Under the pieces are notes generated by a model that was not told the DNA's origin, did no database searches, and saw only the letters and a program-made list of their open reading frames with translations. From Lates calcarifer (Eukaryota; Chordata; Actinopteri; Centropomidae), in assembly GCF_001640805.2 (NCBI RefSeq), contig NC_066855.1:17326639-17390638 (forward strand): a stretch of DNA of 64,000 bases, read 5' to 3'. This document shows positions 62,512-64,000 of the stretch, in pieces. Position 1 is the first letter of the stretch, and each line of letters opens with the position of its first letter. The translations under genes were made by a program, and so were the position numbers.

Positions 62512-64000
62512 GTGAGTAAACTTCGCACACATACACAGTCTCAACCCCTGATGTAGTGATAATATAAAATGGCTTTGCTCAGCTCCGGCCTAACAATATG
62601 CAATGTCACTGATCTTGTATTGACTGTGCTTGTATACTTGAGGCCTTTAATTTGAATGTATTATTATTTTTATGAGATGCCACATCTGCACGATTTCCTT
62701 CTTCCTCCTTGCTGTCTTTTTTACGTTCTTTTTCCCTCGTCCTCTTTTGGCTTCTCCTCTATCGTCTTGTCACGCCCTATCACTGACTTTTTGTGCACCA
62801 TGATTTTTGAAATGTCCTTATGAGAAGATTGAGGACATAATGAGTACTTTGAATTGTTTTGTGAATGAAAATTGAGAGATATCTAGACACACACACACAC
62901 ATGAGCAAAGACAAATGCATCTTAAATTGAGAGATTGACAGAGCTGAACAACTGTACTATACAGACTGTGTATGTGTGTGTCTGACTCAGTGTGCCTGAT
63001 GGTTATTATGCACATCATTATCAGGGTTTTGTTGTTCAATTTCCTGGTTGTGACATCCTGTCAGTCAAAGCAGTGACCTGTGACCCTGGAGCTTGGCCCC
63101 CACCATTAGCATCAGCAGAGGGAGTGCTCAGTCCACTGTGGAAATGGCCTGACCTTGCTCTTTTCTCTCTTTCTCTTAGTGCCTTGTGTGTGTGTGTGTG
63201 TTTTGGCCATTTTTTATGCTTTTGTTTTAGAAATAATTATTAGTTACTGACTCATAAATCGCATTAAACACTGGCATAGCTACCAGGAATGGAAATAAAT
63301 TCAGTGATACTGACAATACTGATTAAATGCAATTTAATCGACCCTCGGAAAGAGAAAGAGACAGAGAGAAAAATTGGCCTGAGGCTGCTCAAGAGAGAAG
63401 GTAAATTATTGGCTGAAATTCTGTGATTTCTCAAGTTTAAGTGTTTCTAATTACAACTCTGATGTTTTGAACTGCAGACTCATTTATACATTTGTTTAGC
63501 AAAAACACTCATTGAAGTCCAGTCTCTACATCAGGTGTCCTCTCTACTGGGGAAAAAAGATAACATAATATATATTCTAAGGATCTTTATTTCCCAGTGA
63601 TGGTCTGTTTGCATGGTTTGTCCACCCTAATACTGACTAGAGCACAACCAATATATCAACATGACTGATATTAACAGCCCTTTCACTGTCAGTGCATTTG
63701 TCAGATGATAAATTACAAATTACAGAAACACCAAACATGCATTTGAGGCAACTGTCACACCATTACATAGTCTGCCCACCAAAGAGCACTAACAAGTAAA
63801 TTTTAACCCTGTATGTCACTGCATTCCTTAATTACCAGATAATGTTGTTTATGGGTTTGCGGTACATGTTAAAATACAGATATATCTCAAATATAAATAT
63901 CCGCTTCAAAAAAATCAGTATCGGTCTAACAACATAGTGCTGAATTAATTTACCTCCTCACTCCGCCTCCATCACCCTCTGGGTGACCGGACCTTCGCCC
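62512..64000 (+). other. WAPL intron 13 (open at right edge)
   Basis: AT-rich with short (CA)n at 62887-62902 and (GT)n at 63187-63201. No exon or other feature seen. Confidence 0.7.

Overview
This window is nuclear DNA from a ray-finned fish, most likely a percomorph teleost. The evidence is three vertebrate genes cut by GT-AG introns, very dense (CA)n, (GT)n and (GA)n microsatellites, and several dispersed repeats that look like ones common in percomorph genomes. There is no prokaryotic-style operon, CRISPR array, rRNA or tRNA that I can see. All gene names rest on my recognition of the protein families by eye; no database search was run.

Layout. (1) Positions 1-12240, minus strand: the 5' half of HTRA1, a secreted serine protease. 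Exons 1-4 are present, including the catalytic His and Asp. The catalytic Ser, the PDZ domain and the 3' end lie beyond the left edge. A compact promoter (TATA, CCAAT, CRE-like site, G-run block) lies at 12398-12490. Intron 1 holds an internally deleted mariner-type transposon, a long purine tract and several simple repeats. (2) 12500-21690: intergenic DNA with dispersed repeats and a decayed minisatellite. (3) 21700-38510, minus strand: a complete PLEKHA1 (TAPP1) gene with two PH domains. It has ten shared coding exons and two possible 3' terminal coding exons (26755-27024 and 23461-23853) in the same splice phase. An untranslated first exon lies near 38.4 kb. (4) 38550-43640: intergenic DNA holding a TRIM35-like RING/B-box/B30.2 pseudogene with no visible introns, broken by stops and frame changes. 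(5) 43.65-62.5 kb and beyond, plus strand: WAPL, the cohesin-release factor. Untranslated exon 1 and coding exons 2-13 are present (about 925 codons); the 3' end lies beyond the right edge.

How they relate. PLEKHA1 and HTRA1 run in the same direction with PLEKHA1 upstream, as on human 10q26, so this is an old conserved neighbourhood. WAPL is transcribed divergently from PLEKHA1. The three genes act in different processes: extracellular proteolysis and growth-factor control (HTRA1), PI(3,4)P2 signalling (PLEKHA1) and chromosome cohesion (WAPL). No shared pathway is implied.

The points most worth a second look are an apparent one-base insertion breaking the frame of a conserved WAPL exon (60930-61176), the alternative PLEKHA1 C-termini, a short uORF overlapping the WAPL start codon, the mariner relic with well-kept ends, the TRIM35-like pseudogene, and a long (CT)n tract starting eight bases into HTRA1 intron 1. 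I did not find a convincing new biological system.
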